Part shown: piece by piece, positions 1 to 11,460 of the stretch
Position numbering within the stretch: the first letter of the stretch is position 1
Layout of the letters: every line of letters begins with the position of its first letter
Source of the DNA: Rhizomys pruinosus
Lineage: Eukaryota > Chordata > Mammalia > Rodentia > Spalacidae
DNA: 64,000 nucleotides
Direction: 5' to 3'
NCBI GenBank assembly: GCA_009823505.1
Contig: VZQC01006291.1
Coordinates: 466,541 to 530,540 of the forward strand
Notes under the pieces: generated by a model
The model's input: only the letters and a program-made list of their open reading frames with translations
What the model was told of the DNA's origin: nothing
Databases searched by the model: none
Made by a program: the position numbers and the translations under genes

Positions 1-11
1 AAGATACACCC

Positions 12-100
12 AGGTGGCCTGGCATGGTGGGCCACGCCTTTAATCAGGGAGGCAGAGGTAGGCAGAGCCAGCCAGGAGTATGCAACAAGACCCTGTTTCA
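12..100 (+). mobile_element. Truncated B1 SINE
   Basis: Sense B1 start (GGCATGGTGGGCCACGCCTT) and end (AACAAGACCCTGTTTCAAAA) are present but the middle is deleted. The tail continues into a tetranucleotide repeat. Confidence 0.75.
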
Positions 101-248
101 AAAATAAATAAATAAATAAATAAATAAATATGAATGAATGAATGAAAAAATAAATACATAAATAAATGCATAAATATAAATAAATAAATAAATAAATAAA
201 TATGAATGAATGAATGAAAAAATAAATACATAAATAAATGCATAAATA

Positions 249-279
<31 letters not shown>

Positions 280-281
280 AA
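101..281. repeat. Tetranucleotide repeat with a 72-bp higher-order unit
   Basis: (AAAT)n with interspersed (ATGA)n. A 72-bp block beginning TGAATGAATG at 131 recurs at 203, including the irregular ATACATAAATAAATGCATAA part, so a whole block was duplicated. Confidence 0.9.
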
Positions 282-1020
282 TAGACATCTTAGTGCCTTC
301 TCAGCACCAGAGACAAAATGCTGGCCTTGCATCTTAGGCTGGAACCTAGGGCCTGGGGGCACCAGTGATGACCTGTGCTGAGTGGCTCAGTAACCAGCTA
401 TTTCTTCGTTGACGTACTCCAAGCTCTGACAAAGATATTTTCTGCAGTCCTAGAGCCTTGCGAGGCATCTCTGACAACCAAACTACAGTGCACATATCTC
501 TGGTTGTTTCAAATGAACTCAGGCCACATCATCGATTCAACAGCACACATATGGTGTGAAGAAGAAAGATGCACTGTAGTAGATGGCTATAAGGCACACG
601 CAAATTCTAGAAACTCTGACACATCAGAAAACCTTCAGTATTGGGAGCAGTCTTATAAAAAGTATCATCTGGTTGCATGATCAGCAAGGCTGGGATTGAT
701 TGGAAAGCCCTGAAAACCTCCAGTAGAAGCATCTAATCCCTAGGGATCCTAGTATAAAAGGGATAAAATTTTGTTTTAAAAATTTTTTAAAAACAGGGAA
801 TTAACTTTGTAAAACTCTGACTCCTACCTCATAGGATGGAGACTGCACACAGAACCTGTGTATGCTAGCCAGTCCCTCTACCACTGAGCTACATCACAAG
901 TCCCCCTTGATATGTTACTTTGTTCTAAGATTGGATCTCACACATTTGTTATAGCTGGCCTTGAACCTATGATTTTTCCTCTCTCAGTCTCCCAAGTGTA
1001 CCACAATGCTTGGCTGAACC

Positions 1021-1135
1021 TCTTCCTCCTCCTCCTCCTCCTCCTCCTCCTCCTCCTCCTCCTCCTCCTCCTCCTCTTCTTCTTTTTCTTCTTCTTCTTC
1101 TTCTTCTTCTTCCTCCTTTTCTTTTTCTTCATCTT
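1021..1135. repeat. (TCC)n/(TTC)n polypyrimidine tract
   Basis: About 17 TCC units followed by TTC units on the + strand. Long open frames across it (poly-Leu, poly-Pro, poly-Arg) are artefacts of composition. Confidence 0.95.
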
Positions 1136-1144
1136 CCTCTTCTA

Positions 1145-1294
1145 TTTTTGGTCTTTTTGAGACAGGGCCTCCTTGTAACCTCTGCTGGCCTGAAATTTGC
1201 TATGTAGACCAGACTAGCCTTGAATTTACAAAGTTCCACACACCTCTGCCTCCTGAGTGCTGGGACCAAAGTTGTGTGCTACCACTCCCAGCCA
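1145..1294 (-). mobile_element. B1 SINE
   Basis: Antisense B1 with TTGGTCTTTTTGAGACAGGG and a diverged body. It follows a pyrimidine-rich tract that probably grew from its A tail. An older antisense SINE relic precedes the tract at about 900-1018. Confidence 0.85.
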
Positions 1295-1306
1295 ATCTCT
1301 ACTTCT

Positions 1307-1535
1307 TTTTTTAATATTTTATTATTTTTATTTTTGTGTATGAATGTATTGCCTCCATGTGTGTAAGTGAACCCATGCTGTGCAATGACCACGGAGTCAG
1401 AAGAAGTTGTCAGATTCCCCCAGAATTGGAGTTATAGAGAGTTGTTAACCACCATGTGGGTTCTAGGAATCAAACCCAGGTCCTCTGCAAGAGCGGTCAA
1501 TGCTCTTAACTGTTGAGCCATCCCTTCAGCCCCAA
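1307..1535 (-). mobile_element. B2/B3 SINE, short type
   Basis: Antisense tRNA-derived SINE: TATGAATGTATTGCCTCCAT at the 3' side and GAGCCATCCCTTCAGCCCC at the 5' side. It has the single form of the GGAGTT segment. Adjacent to a B1 at 1145-1294. Confidence 0.85.
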
Positions 1536-1924
1536 ATGTCTACTCTTAACAGATGAGTTAAGGAGAATTCTTGGAAGCTATGCTCATCTCATTTTCCTGT
1601 TATTAAAATTGTGTTTTAAAAATTATGATGGGATAATATTTAGTGAAATTGGGAGCTTCAAACAGAAGGTAAGAATGTGAAAGTGACAGGTTTTGTGACA
1701 GATATTTTCAAACAATATTTTTGCTAAAAATAACCAGTAGATGTATTAATACTTATAAATCTGTTGGTTGGTAAAACTAGAATATTAATAATCCCAAAGA
1801 TTTAGTAGAGTTCTTATTTAACATTTGAGAAATCGTAGTCCAGTTATTTTCAGATAACTGTTCTCTTGACTCCCTACCCTTTCTATACACATTCAGAAAT
1901 TCGACTTTAAATTTTTTTTTAATT

Positions 1925-1954
<30 letters not shown>

Positions 1955-1955
<1 letters not shown>

Positions 1956-2095
1956 TCTTTTCACGACATGGTCTCCCTGTAGCCCCAGCTGTCCTGGTAC
2001 TCACTCTGTAGACCAGACTGGCCTTGAACTCACAAAGATCCGCCTGCCTCTGCCTCCCGAGTGCTAGGATTAAAGGCGTGTGCCACCATGCCCAG
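1955..2095 (-). mobile_element. B1 SINE in a B1/B2 composite
   Basis: Antisense B1 with a (TTTA)n head. It shares the target duplication with the B2 at 2096-2317. Confidence 0.9.
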
Positions 2096-2317
2096 CAATT
2101 TTATTTATTTATTTTTATGTGTATGAATGTACTGTCTGCATGTATGTTTGTGCACCCATGTCGTGCAATGCCCTGGAGGTCAGGAGAGGGTGTCGGACTC
2201 CCCTGGAACTGGAGTTAAAGATGGTTTTCAGCCACCATGTGTGTGCTGGGGATTGAATCCGGGTCCTCTGCAAGAGCAGTGTGTTCTCCCAACTGCTAGG
2301 CCATCTCTCCAGCTCCA
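2096..2317 (-). mobile_element. B2/B3 SINE, short type, in a B1/B2 composite
   Basis: Antisense B2 directly joined to the B1 at 1955-2095. The pair together, not each singly, is flanked by a near-perfect duplication of AAATTCGACTTTAA (1897-1910 and 2318-2331). One SINE therefore inserted into the A-rich tail of the other. Confidence 0.88.
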
Positions 2318-3145
2318 AAATTCGACTTTTTAATTAAGTCTTTGATATACAAAAAATTATGTCTCCTTCTAATGTAAGCTGGTGATTTCTACATAATTGA
2401 GGATGCATTTCAATGGAGGGGGCCTCTCTCCACGACAGGAATCTGGTTCTTTGCAGAAATGTTAAGAATGTTTGTTTGGTTCATGTTTTTCATATCGCTG
2501 TCCAGCCTGCCTTGATCAGCTGGTGGCTCCAGAGAGGACTGTTCAATGCAGAGCACACTTGGGTGATGAGGACAGATGAGGAGAGGCTGGAAGACAGGAA
2601 AGGCTGTTTAGCCAGTAACAGAGAAGCAGTAGACAGAATGGATCCAGCTGCAGAGAACCAAAGATTTTTCTGTGAGTGGCATAAGTTGATATCAGAAAGA
2701 TAGGGCCATGACAAAATAAAAATAAACAGCAGCTACTATCAAAGAAATGTTGCATAAGAGGACAATGATGCGGGCTAGGATCTGAAAAAGCATCCTGACT
2801 AACTGGAAACAGAAGAGCTAATATTTATTAAGAGCTTGGCAGCTTGCTAACATTCTACTTATATTGCCTTATTTAATCTTCTTTAAAATGCTACAGTGTC
2901 AGTATTTTGGCTCCCCCACTTTACCAATGAAGAAAGTGAACATCAGATACTATAATTAACTTGACTAAAATGACTTGGTTTCTAAGTAGTGTGGCTAGAG
3001 TTTGGGCCAACATCTGACTGACATTAGAGCTCTACTTGACTATTCCATACCCTCCCATAGGCAGAACATGTCCCAGAGATGCAGAAATTAAGGCATCATG
3101 GAACCAGGGAAGAAAGTTCTAGCTTGAGTTTAAGAACTAGACTTC

Positions 3146-3371
3146 GGGGGCTGGAGAGATGGCTCAGCAGTTAAGAGCACCGACTGCTCTTGCAGAGGAC
3201 CCAGGTTCGATTCCCAGCACCCACATGGCAGCTAAGAACCATCTTTAACTCCAGTTCCAGGGGAATCTGACGCCCTCTCCTGACCTCCGCAGCATTGCAT
3301 GACACAGGTGCACCAACCTACATGCAGACAGTACACTCATACACATAAAAAAATAAAATAAAATATTAAAA
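3146..3371 (+). mobile_element. B2/B3 SINE, short type
   Basis: Sense copy from GGGGCTGGAGAGATGGCTCA to an (AAAAT)n tail. Perfect 14-bp target duplication AAGAACTAGACTTC at 3132-3145 and 3372-3385. Single form of the CTCCAGTTCCAGGGGAA segment. Confidence 0.93.
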
Positions 3372-3799
3372 AAGAACTAGACTTCAGAAGCCCTGTGGAG
3401 AAAGCTGACAGAAAGAAAAATAGATATGCCGAGTCCTAAGAGCTCAGTAAAGAGACATGTTACATGTTTTCATCAGATCTAGGCCACAAGCTTTGAGCAG
3501 AATCCCAGCAGGAATAAAAATGCTGGGTTCTTCATCAGATGCTGTGAGAAGTAGAGCTGCTGAGGGTGGGAAAGCAGGAGAAGCCTCCAACTAAAGACAC
3601 AAGTGCAGAATTCAACATCAAAGGAACAGCTAAGATGAAGTGAACGAAGACTGTTCTCACAGCAGCATTGAACACGTGCTGCTAATCAGGTTCCTAAACA
3701 AGCGCCTGCCCATACCAGAAGAAAGTAAGGAGCCTGGAACAACTGAAAGACTCCTCTACTGATGGCAAGAACACAAATAATGAACAATTAACAGTACAT

Positions 3800-4155
3800 T
3801 TGCTTAAAATCTTATTTTTATTATTGTGTTGGTCTCTATGCATATGATATGTGTATGAGTACAGTAACGTGCGTCCTACAGTGCATATGTGGACATCACA
3901 CAACAACTTTTAGGAATCACTGCCCTCTTTCCAGCTTCTTTTTGAGGACTAGTCTCTCTTCTTGTTTCTTCTGTGCTATGTACTCCAGGCTATCTGGCCT
4001 GTGAGCTTCCAGGCCATCTCCTGGTGGGAATGTTTGCATTACAAATGCACGCCACTGTATCTGGCTTTTTTTACATGGGTTCTAGAGATCAAACTCAGGT
4101 CCTCGGGCTTGCATGGAATATACTTTTATAAGCTGACCCATCTCAGCGGCCTCAG
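3800..4155 (-). mobile_element. Old B4/RSINE-type SINE
   Basis: Antisense composite SINE: a B1-like middle and a tRNA-like end (GGTTCTAGAGATCAAACTCA, then CTGACCCATCTCAGCGGCC). Ends are approximate. Confidence 0.6.
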
Positions 4156-4689
4156 CAGTATAGTTTAGGAAGCATTTTTTTATATCATTTCATCAGATCT
4201 TTCTCCAAAACCCTGTAGATACCAAGTCATATCTCAGTTGAATTTTATGTTGTGAAGTCAGCACAAAAAGATGAAAATTACTGTCCAAACTATCCTTGGA
4301 AGTTCCTTAAATTACACAGAATACAATCAACATACCAGTTTTGTGTACAATGCAGCCAAATTTCCATTTCTGTGAAGAAGTATATACTTTGCAAATTATG
4401 TGAGATAGAGTTCAATTAGTGAAAAATGTGTATATAGCAGGGGTTTGGACAATTTTCAATTGGTTTGTTTCCTTCTAAGTATATTAAATCATTCTCTGAC
4501 TATTGAGTGCATATGTAATGGGACGCCATCATTTCATTATATAATTTTTGCAGAAAATGAACTGATAATTCAGATAGTGTGATGCATGACAAAGTCTTAA
4601 ACCTAGCTCATACATTCAAAGCTTGGGTGGTGCGCACTGCCTCTTGGCATGATCACTTGGCATGATCCTTATACCTGAGCTGAAGGACA

Positions 4690-5215
4690 GTGAAGAGGCA
4701 CCCTGGTCCATAGGGTATGTGTTCCAATACCCACAGTAAACCAGAAACCATGGATAGCACTGAACCATAAAAACATATGTATTGTGTAGATAGATGATGG
4801 TTTTGCTAATATATACATAACCATAATGAAGTGTGAGCTGTGAATAGTCACAGTAAAAGATTAATAGCCGTAGTGAAGAACAAGATAGAAACTGCACAAT
4901 AATATAGTGTAAAAATGTGCAGGCATCACTAGTCTTTCATTTGGGTGTTATTATAAAGTAAAACATGGGTTACTTGGGCACAAACACTGTGACTGGGTGA
5001 CTCTCTATCTGACCTGAGACAGTGCTAAGTGACGAATGGGCAGGTGGCATATACAACACGGGTACACTTCATGTCCTGGTGGGACAAGTGGCAGTGTGAG
5101 ATTTCGTCCACTACTTGGAATGATATACATTTTAATCTTTATAATTTAAAATTTTAGGCTAACATAGACTGCATGGAACTGAGACCATGGAAACTGAACA
5201 TATGCATAAGGCTGG
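4690..5215. mobile_element. Tigger/MER2-like DNA transposon relic
   Basis: Recognised from the spaced phrases CCATGGATAGCACTGAACCA, ACAGTAAAAGATTAATAGCC, AAGTGACGAATGGGCAGGTG and GAGACCATGGAAACTGAAC, which follow the order of a TcMar-Tigger element. It is old and non-coding. Ends are approximate. Confidence 0.55.
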
Positions 5216-5534
5216 ACTGGGGAGGATGCAGCAAGGGATAGAATTTCATGAATGCCATGAAGTCTGTACGATACCTGTCACAGCAGTGGCCTGGGGTTCA
5301 GACCCATCATGCTGTGCTGTGGCTGTCAGGCTCTGGCTGCATCACTGTGCTTAGCTGGAATATGACCTCAAGTCTCAGGTTTTTATAGCTCACACCCATT
5401 GAAACAGAAAAACTTTCTGTCATTTCCAGTGCAATCGTGTGCCAAGGAGACATGTCGGATATACACAAGTTGGCCTTTTGGACAAGGCTGTTGATTATTG
5501 GGTTTTGATGGCTTCCTTAAAAAATAAACTGTTT

Positions 5535-5699
5535 GGGGCCAGGCATGGTGGCACATGCCTTTAATCCCAGCACTCAGGAAGCAGAGGCAGGCAGATCTCT
5601 GTGAGTTCAAGGCCAGCCTGTTCTACAGAGAGAGCTCCAGGCCAACTGGGACTGAAGGAAGACCCTGTCTCAAAAAGACCAATAAATAAATAAATAAAC
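5535..5699 (+). mobile_element. B1 SINE
   Basis: Sense B1 ending in CAAAAAGACCAATAAATAAA. Its left side starts right after the first of three copies of AAAATAAACTGTTT. Confidence 0.9.
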
Positions 5700-5729
5700 T
5701 TCAAATGATGAAACACCCCCCCAAAAAAG

Positions 5730-5888
5730 AACCAGGCATGGTGGTGCACACCTTTAATCCTAGCACTTGGGAGGCAGAGGCAGGCAGATCTTTGTGAGTT
5801 CAAGGCCAGCCTGGTCTACAGAGTGAGTTCCAGGACAGCTGGGGCTACAGGGAGACCCTGTCTCGAAAAGACCAAAAAAAGAAAAAAG
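5730..5888 (+). mobile_element. B1 SINE
   Basis: Sense full-length B1 ending in GAAAAGACCAAAAAAAG. It lies between the preceding B1 and an L1 3' end. Confidence 0.92.
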
Positions 5889-6480
5889 ATGAAAAACCTG
5901 TTTGACAGAATGCATGAGTTCTGTTGGGGGGGGGGCGGCAAGGAAGGGGAATGGGTCTAGATTTGACTGGGAAATTTTTTTATTGTTATTCAACTTTTTC
6001 TATAAATCATACTTCATTTCTCAATCAAATTTAGAGTCACTTCCCTTTCCATGTCCCCCACTCCACCTGAGTCCCTGCACTCTGGCATAAATGTCTTGCA
6101 TCTTTTTCTGAGTCTTTCCAGAGTTTTTTTTTTCTAGTTCTTTTGTTGTTGTTGTTCTCTCTAACTTGTATTGCTTCAATATATATATATATATATGTCC
6201 ATACATACCCATATCACTTGAATTGGAGGATTTTTTTTGCCAAAAAATGTCATGTTTTCCTTAAGGATGTGCTCAAAGTTTCCTCCTTGGCAAGCCGAAA
6301 CAACCATTAATGCTGCCCTTGTGCTCCACACTGGGGTCTTTCCCTCCCATGGTCCCCCGAATGAAGTCAATTAAGCATGCATCCTGTCTTGATTCTGATT
6401 GGGAAATTTTGCATGAAATGCACAAAGCTTCAATAAAAATTTACTTTGAAAAATAAATAAATAAATTAATTAATTAATTA
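5889..6480 (+). mobile_element. L1 3' end interrupted by an antisense L1 fragment
   Basis: Sense L1 3' sequence ending with TGCATGAAATGCACAAAGCT and TCAATAAAAATT, then an A-rich tail that has grown into (AAAT)n and (TTAA)n. The middle is occupied by the antisense insertion 5979-6396. The B1 at 5730 directly precedes it. Confidence 0.6.
5979..6396 (-). mobile_element. L1 3'UTR fragment nested in another L1 3' end
   Basis: Antisense L1 3'UTR-like sequence homologous to 44066-44600 (shared AGTTTCCTCCTTGGCAAGCC-like and GTGCTCCACACTGGGG segments). It interrupts a sense L1 3' end (5889-5978 continuing at 6411-6470). The host sequence GA(C/T)TGGGAAATTTT is duplicated at 5965-5978 and 6397-6410, one mismatch in 14, as expected of a target-site duplication. 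Confidence 0.65.
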
Positions 6481-6501
6481 ATTAATTAAAATAAACTGTT
6501 T

Positions 6502-6648
6502 GGAGCTGGACGTGGTGACACACACCTTTAATCCCAGCATTCGGGAGGCAGAGGCAAATGGATTTCTGTGAGTTCAAGGTCACCCTGATCTACATAGAGA
6601 GTTCCAGGCCAGCTGGGGCTGCAGGAAGACCCTGTCTCAAAAAGACCA
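6502..6648 (+). mobile_element. B1 SINE
   Basis: Sense B1 followed by an (AAT)n tail to 6695. It lies between the second and third copies of AAAATAAACTGTTT (6488-6501 and 6696-6709). Confidence 0.9.
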
Positions 6649-6999
6649 ATAATAACAATAATAATAATGATAATAATAATAATAATAATAATAATAAAAT
6701 AAACTGTTTAGAAGTTTATGGCCCTTAAAGATTTTATCATGTCAAATAAGCATCTCACCAGTGAGTTCAAATTATTTCAACAGTAGCATTAAAGCTAGAC
6801 CCCTCCTCTCCTCCTGACTCCACGTGCCTAACATGTGCTTAGTACAGATTCTCAGCCTCTTGTGTTATGATTAAACACTCAATCTCCATGTAAGTTCTGC
6901 TGCTTTGTGCTTTTTCCTTATTCCTGTTTCTACTTAACATTGCTGAAGCATTTCTTTTCTATTATTGGTTTTAAAAGATGGGGAATGGGAGCGGTGTCA

Positions 7000-8420
7000 G
7001 CAGTTTGGTGTAATGAGAACCTCAGATAAATCCTCTCCACACAACAAGAGCATCAGCAAAAAGTGCTGAAAATCAACTTTGTAAAGACTCATAAAATTAA
7101 CCAAGAGCTACTCAGAAGCATATACTCAAGAAAAGAGCTTGACATTGGTTCAAACAGGGAGCCTTGTGGTATTATAATGTTGTAACCCACCTTGTTCCCA
7201 TCCTGATATTTGAGTGTATATCAAAGTATGAGGGACCCAGCATCATCAATAAGTTAGTAAGCATGACTGTGTGGTACTAGCCCGAGAAAGTCACAGGTCT
7301 ATAGAACCGAGGTAAGAGTCCTGAAATAGGCCCTTTATTTGTGCTCAGTTATTTTTGACAAGAAAAGCAAGACAGTTCAAAAGGTAAAAATTAATTCACT
7401 ACAGATTAAATAATTAAATGTAAGAGCTAAAACCATAACTCTCTTAGAAGAAAACATGTATAATCTTTTGTGGCCTTAATTAGAGAATAATTTCTTACCT
7501 GTTGCATCAAACATGCACAGATGAGGTAAAATCAGAAAAATTAGGCTTTATCAAAATGACAAAATTTTATACTTCAAAGGTCAGCATAAGAAAGTGAAAA
7601 AGAAAAACCATAGAGTAGGAGAAAACATTTATGGCAAATATTTGATAAGATCCAGTATACGGACTATATAAGATCTCTTATAAGTCAATGATAAAAGACA
7701 AATAATCCATCATTTAAATTGGACAAAGGATTTGAATAGATATATTTGCAAAGAAGGCATACAAATAGCCAAAAGGACATCAAAGGTGTTTTATATCATT
7801 AATCATTAGTTAAACACAAGGTAAATGTGTAATTAGATACTTCACATGTACTAGGACTCTAATAAAAAGATGGGTAATATCAGGTGTAGGCAGTTCCACT
7901 CATGAAAATAAATCACAATGAACACATACTAGTGAAATGCAAATGGTGTGGCACTTGAGAACCTTTGACAGTTCCTCACAAAGCAAAATGTGCAGTTACT
8001 ATATGACCTAATGACCAGCGAATAACAAGATCTCATTAGAGAGAGAACTCAACTTGTGTCTGCATAAAAACTCAACTTGTGTCTGCATAAAAACTAATAC
8101 TACAGTTCATAACAGCTTTACTACTCACAACAGACAAAGATGAAGGCACCTAAAAGACATCCATCAACTCTGATTGTAAAATATAGAACGGAATTTAGTC
8201 TTAAGAGAGAATGAAATTCCAACATATTCAACAACTCAGAAGAATCTCAAAGGCATTTGAAGTAAAAGAAGCCAGCCACAAAGGGACACGTGGCATTAAT
8301 TTCTAAATTAGGTCCCTGACATCAATCTAACTAGTACAGAATAAGTGGAATATTTTACATACATTAATTCACTGAGTGGCATAATATTTCTCCTTAATAA
8401 ACTAGGGTGAAACATCACAA
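7000..8420 (+). mobile_element. Old L1 (L1M-like) 3' portion
   Basis: A-rich sequence whose phrases (for example AGGAGAAAACATTTATGGCA, GGACAAAGGATTTGAATAGA, AATAGCCAAAAGGACAT) follow the order of the end of L1 ORF2 and 3'UTR in old mammalian L1. All frames are heavily interrupted. It includes a 23-bp tandem duplication at 8046-8091. Confidence 0.65.
8046..8091. repeat. 23-bp tandem duplication
   Basis: Two exact copies of a unit beginning AACTCAACTTGTGTCTGCAT, within old L1 sequence. Confidence 0.95.
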
Positions 8421-10539
8421 ATGTATTGTAAAAGCATAGTTTTGCTAGTTAGAGTACAGAGAAAATCACTTTATATCATTATCTGGCTCATTCTATATTC
8501 AGTTTCTAAAACTTCAAAATAGACCATGTTCTGTCTAGTTCAGTTTAGCTGTAACACAACCAAAAATTATAGCTTTCCATTGAAACCACAAGTAAGAGCT
8601 ATACACAGCTCTTGTCCAAGTGCCAGCTCACACTGACTGGTAGCAGCCACTGGAGTACTGTGTTTAAAACAATTCTGAGGTTATATTCAGACTGGGTAGG
8701 AAAAGTGGGCTCGTCAGTTCAGAGTGTTGATCTTGAACTAGGCAGTGGTGGTCCAGGAAGGCAGTGCATAGGCTACTTAGTTAAACTAGGAGGATGCACT
8801 ATTCTATTGAGTGGATGCAGAGCAGGTAGATAAATAAGCCTGTGGATGCATCTACTGCAGCTAATAGACATTCTTCCAGTGTGACCTAAAATGGAATTCA
8901 AAGTCTGTAATTTAAATGTGCAACCACAGTATTTTGAAATAGCCAGTATTTATGGATGAGATGTCAAAAAAAAATCACTCAATAAACAGCACCAACTTTT
9001 ATCACAAGGCATAATATGCCTTGCAAGTATTTTAAATAATACATTTTATTCTGTATATGCTTCAGAGGTGCCTGACGAGAGATCATTAGCATATGCTTAC
9101 AGTGAAATCCAACACAGTGAGAGAAAATGTCAAGACAGATATTTTTTTAAGTGAAGTTTAACTGGTCTCAAACTTGTCATCCTCCTGTCTGAGCTTTCAT
9201 GTACCAAGGATTACAAGTGTGTACCACACACCCAGCTCAATACAGACTTAACAGCAGTCACTGGAAAGTACAGATTTCACCAGTAGATGGGTGCTGCCGA
9301 CCTGCTCTCACAGACATCTACTTAAGTTTGAGTCTTACTTTTAGGTAGAACTGTCTTCTCCCTCCTGAGCATGCTACTGTTACACCTTCTTTGCTAGACG
9401 AGAGGTTTGCACTGAATGAGCCCTACTTCTCCAGCAGATATTGTAAGTGTACTTGTCAGAGTGTGGCCCCAGATTAGCAGCCCCAGTATCACCTGACTCC
9501 TACCAGAAATGTGATCAGTTGGAAACACAGCATCAACACAGACCACTCTGCTTCAGGCTGAGGTTTCTCTTCTCGAATGTGTAAAGGAAGGGGGCACCAA
9601 GGATGGAGAACAGGGAAAGTGCCCAGGAGACCTCAGCCTGCCAAGCAGCAGCATTGGGGTTTGAATGCTGACAGGACTCGATGGAAACGTTCCTTCTTTC
9701 CTCTCTTATGCCCATTTCCTAGTTCCTGAACTATAAGACTGGGAATATAGGATGATATTCGCACATTCCCTTGGGTCACAATGAGCCAGTACTTTAAGGG
9801 AAAAAAAAAGAAACTCAGTATCAAGAGCCCAGCTTCATACTTTAAAGCCAGCAGGCCCCACAGCTCATGAATGGTGAATGTGTAGGATACTCTTAAGGCA
9901 GTGCCTAGTACCTGAGTACTCACTGTACACTGGAGACATATTGGTGGTGGTCAGACCTTCCACAGTGGGGCTTGAGATGGCTCTAGAAGTTGTTGCTATA
10001 TGAAGATTGCCTGCTGGAGATAAACTTGGTCTTAGAACCTTCCAGCTAGCAAGCAAGGTTCCCTGAAGACAGTGTTCTGTGTCCTACATGAGAGGCTGAC
10101 CATCCACTGAGCTGCCGTTGACCTGTCAGAACTGGCCATGGACGCAGAGATCATGGTCTGGATGAGTATTGGGGGATCAAGTACAGGGGGGAGGCTGAAG
10201 GGCACCGAGCAAAACATCGATTCATTTCAGAACCTGCTGATAAGAGTTTAGGGCTAGGGACCCAAACTACCAAGAGCAGAGTAAGCAGTTACAGGCTAGG
10301 AGGCTGCATGTTAATGCTGGCAAAATGTGTGAGCTTTGAGCAGGCCTGGGAACATGCAGTCCACAACCCTCACCACCAGATACTAACAGACGCATGAACC
10401 ACTAGGCTAGGAGTCTAGGTGGCCAGAGCAGAGTTTGGAAGGTTCAAGTTGGGGTTCATGGCTTCAGTGCTCTTCCTTTCCCACAGAAACACAATTCCAT
10501 AGCCTGGTACATCCGGCAGAATCCCACTGGTCAATATGA

Positions 10540-10680
10540 ACAGGAGTATAGGAAGAGAGGAAGTAGGAGGGGAAGGGAATAGAGAGAAGGATGGAGAAAG
10601 GGAAGGACTAGAAGAAGAGAAATAAAAAGGAGACGGAAGAGAGGAAAGACAAGAAAGAAGGGGAAGAAGAGCTGGAGGAG
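10540..10680. repeat. Purine-rich (GA) low-complexity stretch
   Basis: The + strand is almost entirely A and G over about 140 bp, in irregular GGAA/GAGA patterns. Confidence 0.8.
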
Positions 10681-10792
10681 GTGGCCATAGTCCTGTGCAG
10701 GGTGCTCTCTATACCCTTTCCCATTTCTTTGTTAGAACTGTAAAGTTTGGTCAGGAAAGAGTCTAAGGAAGGGAATCAGATAAAAAAAAACA

Positions 10793-10858
10793 AATTTGCA
10801 TGCAGACAGTACATTTATACACATACAAAAATAAATAAAATTTAAAAATATTAAAAAA
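10793..10858 (+). mobile_element. B2 SINE 3' remnant
   Basis: Only the 3' end (GCATGCAGACAGTACATTTA, then ATACACATACAAAAATAAAT) and A-rich tail remain. The tail has expanded into (GAAA)n. Confidence 0.75.
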
Positions 10859-10860
<2 letters not shown>

Positions 10861-10902
<42 letters not shown>

Positions 10903-10904
10903 AA
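10861..10904. repeat. (GAAA)n microsatellite
   Basis: Eleven uninterrupted GAAA units following a B2 tail. Confidence 0.95.
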
Positions 10905-11099
10905 TCACTTTACTTTGGTGGAATTTCCACGTGAGATAACATCATTGTTTCCTTGTGCAGATAGTGTTGAAGCCACTTTTACAGAAGCCAGAACAAGCAA
11001 TTAGTTAATTATTTCACACAAGTTACACATTTCTGGGAAGAGGCAAGGAGCTTATGTGGTCAGTACTTCCTGGAATTGTTTGTAAGTTTCAGGAAAAGC

Positions 11100-11460
11100 A
11101 GGCCACTTATATCACTTATACCACTCCTAGGTATATACTCGAAGGATTCATCCTATGAGAGAGATATGTACACAACCATGTTTATTGCTGCTCTTTTTTA
11201 CAATAGTGAAGAGCTGGAAGCAGCCCAGGTGTCCCTCAACAGATGAGTGGATAATGAGGATGTGGTACATTTATACCATGGAGTTCTATGAAGGGGTGAA
11301 GAAGGATGACATCATGAAATTTGTAGGCAAATGGATGGAACTAGAAACTGTTATGCTAAGTGAAGTAACACAGTCTCAGAAAAACAATGTATGTTATCCT
11401 TCATTTATGGTTCCTAACACCAAATCCATATATGTAAGTCCAAGTGGGTAATTGGTCAGT
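11100..11460 (+). mobile_element. L1 ORF2 C-terminal fragment
   Basis: A 98-codon open frame (11155-11451) holds the typical L1 tail CPSTDEWI.RMWYIYTMEFYE followed by the WMELE…LSEVTQSQK stretch. It is 5'-truncated: no reverse transcriptase or endonuclease part is present. About 900 bp upstream of the first visible MAMDC2 exon. Confidence 0.85.

Noticed and set aside
912..1160. Overlapping frames rich in Leu, Pro or Arg.
   Set aside because: They are translations of a (TCC)n/(TTC)n microsatellite in three frames.
5561..5803. Repeated short proteins beginning MNSQRSACLCL in several places.
   Set aside because: They are minus-strand readings of B1 SINEs.
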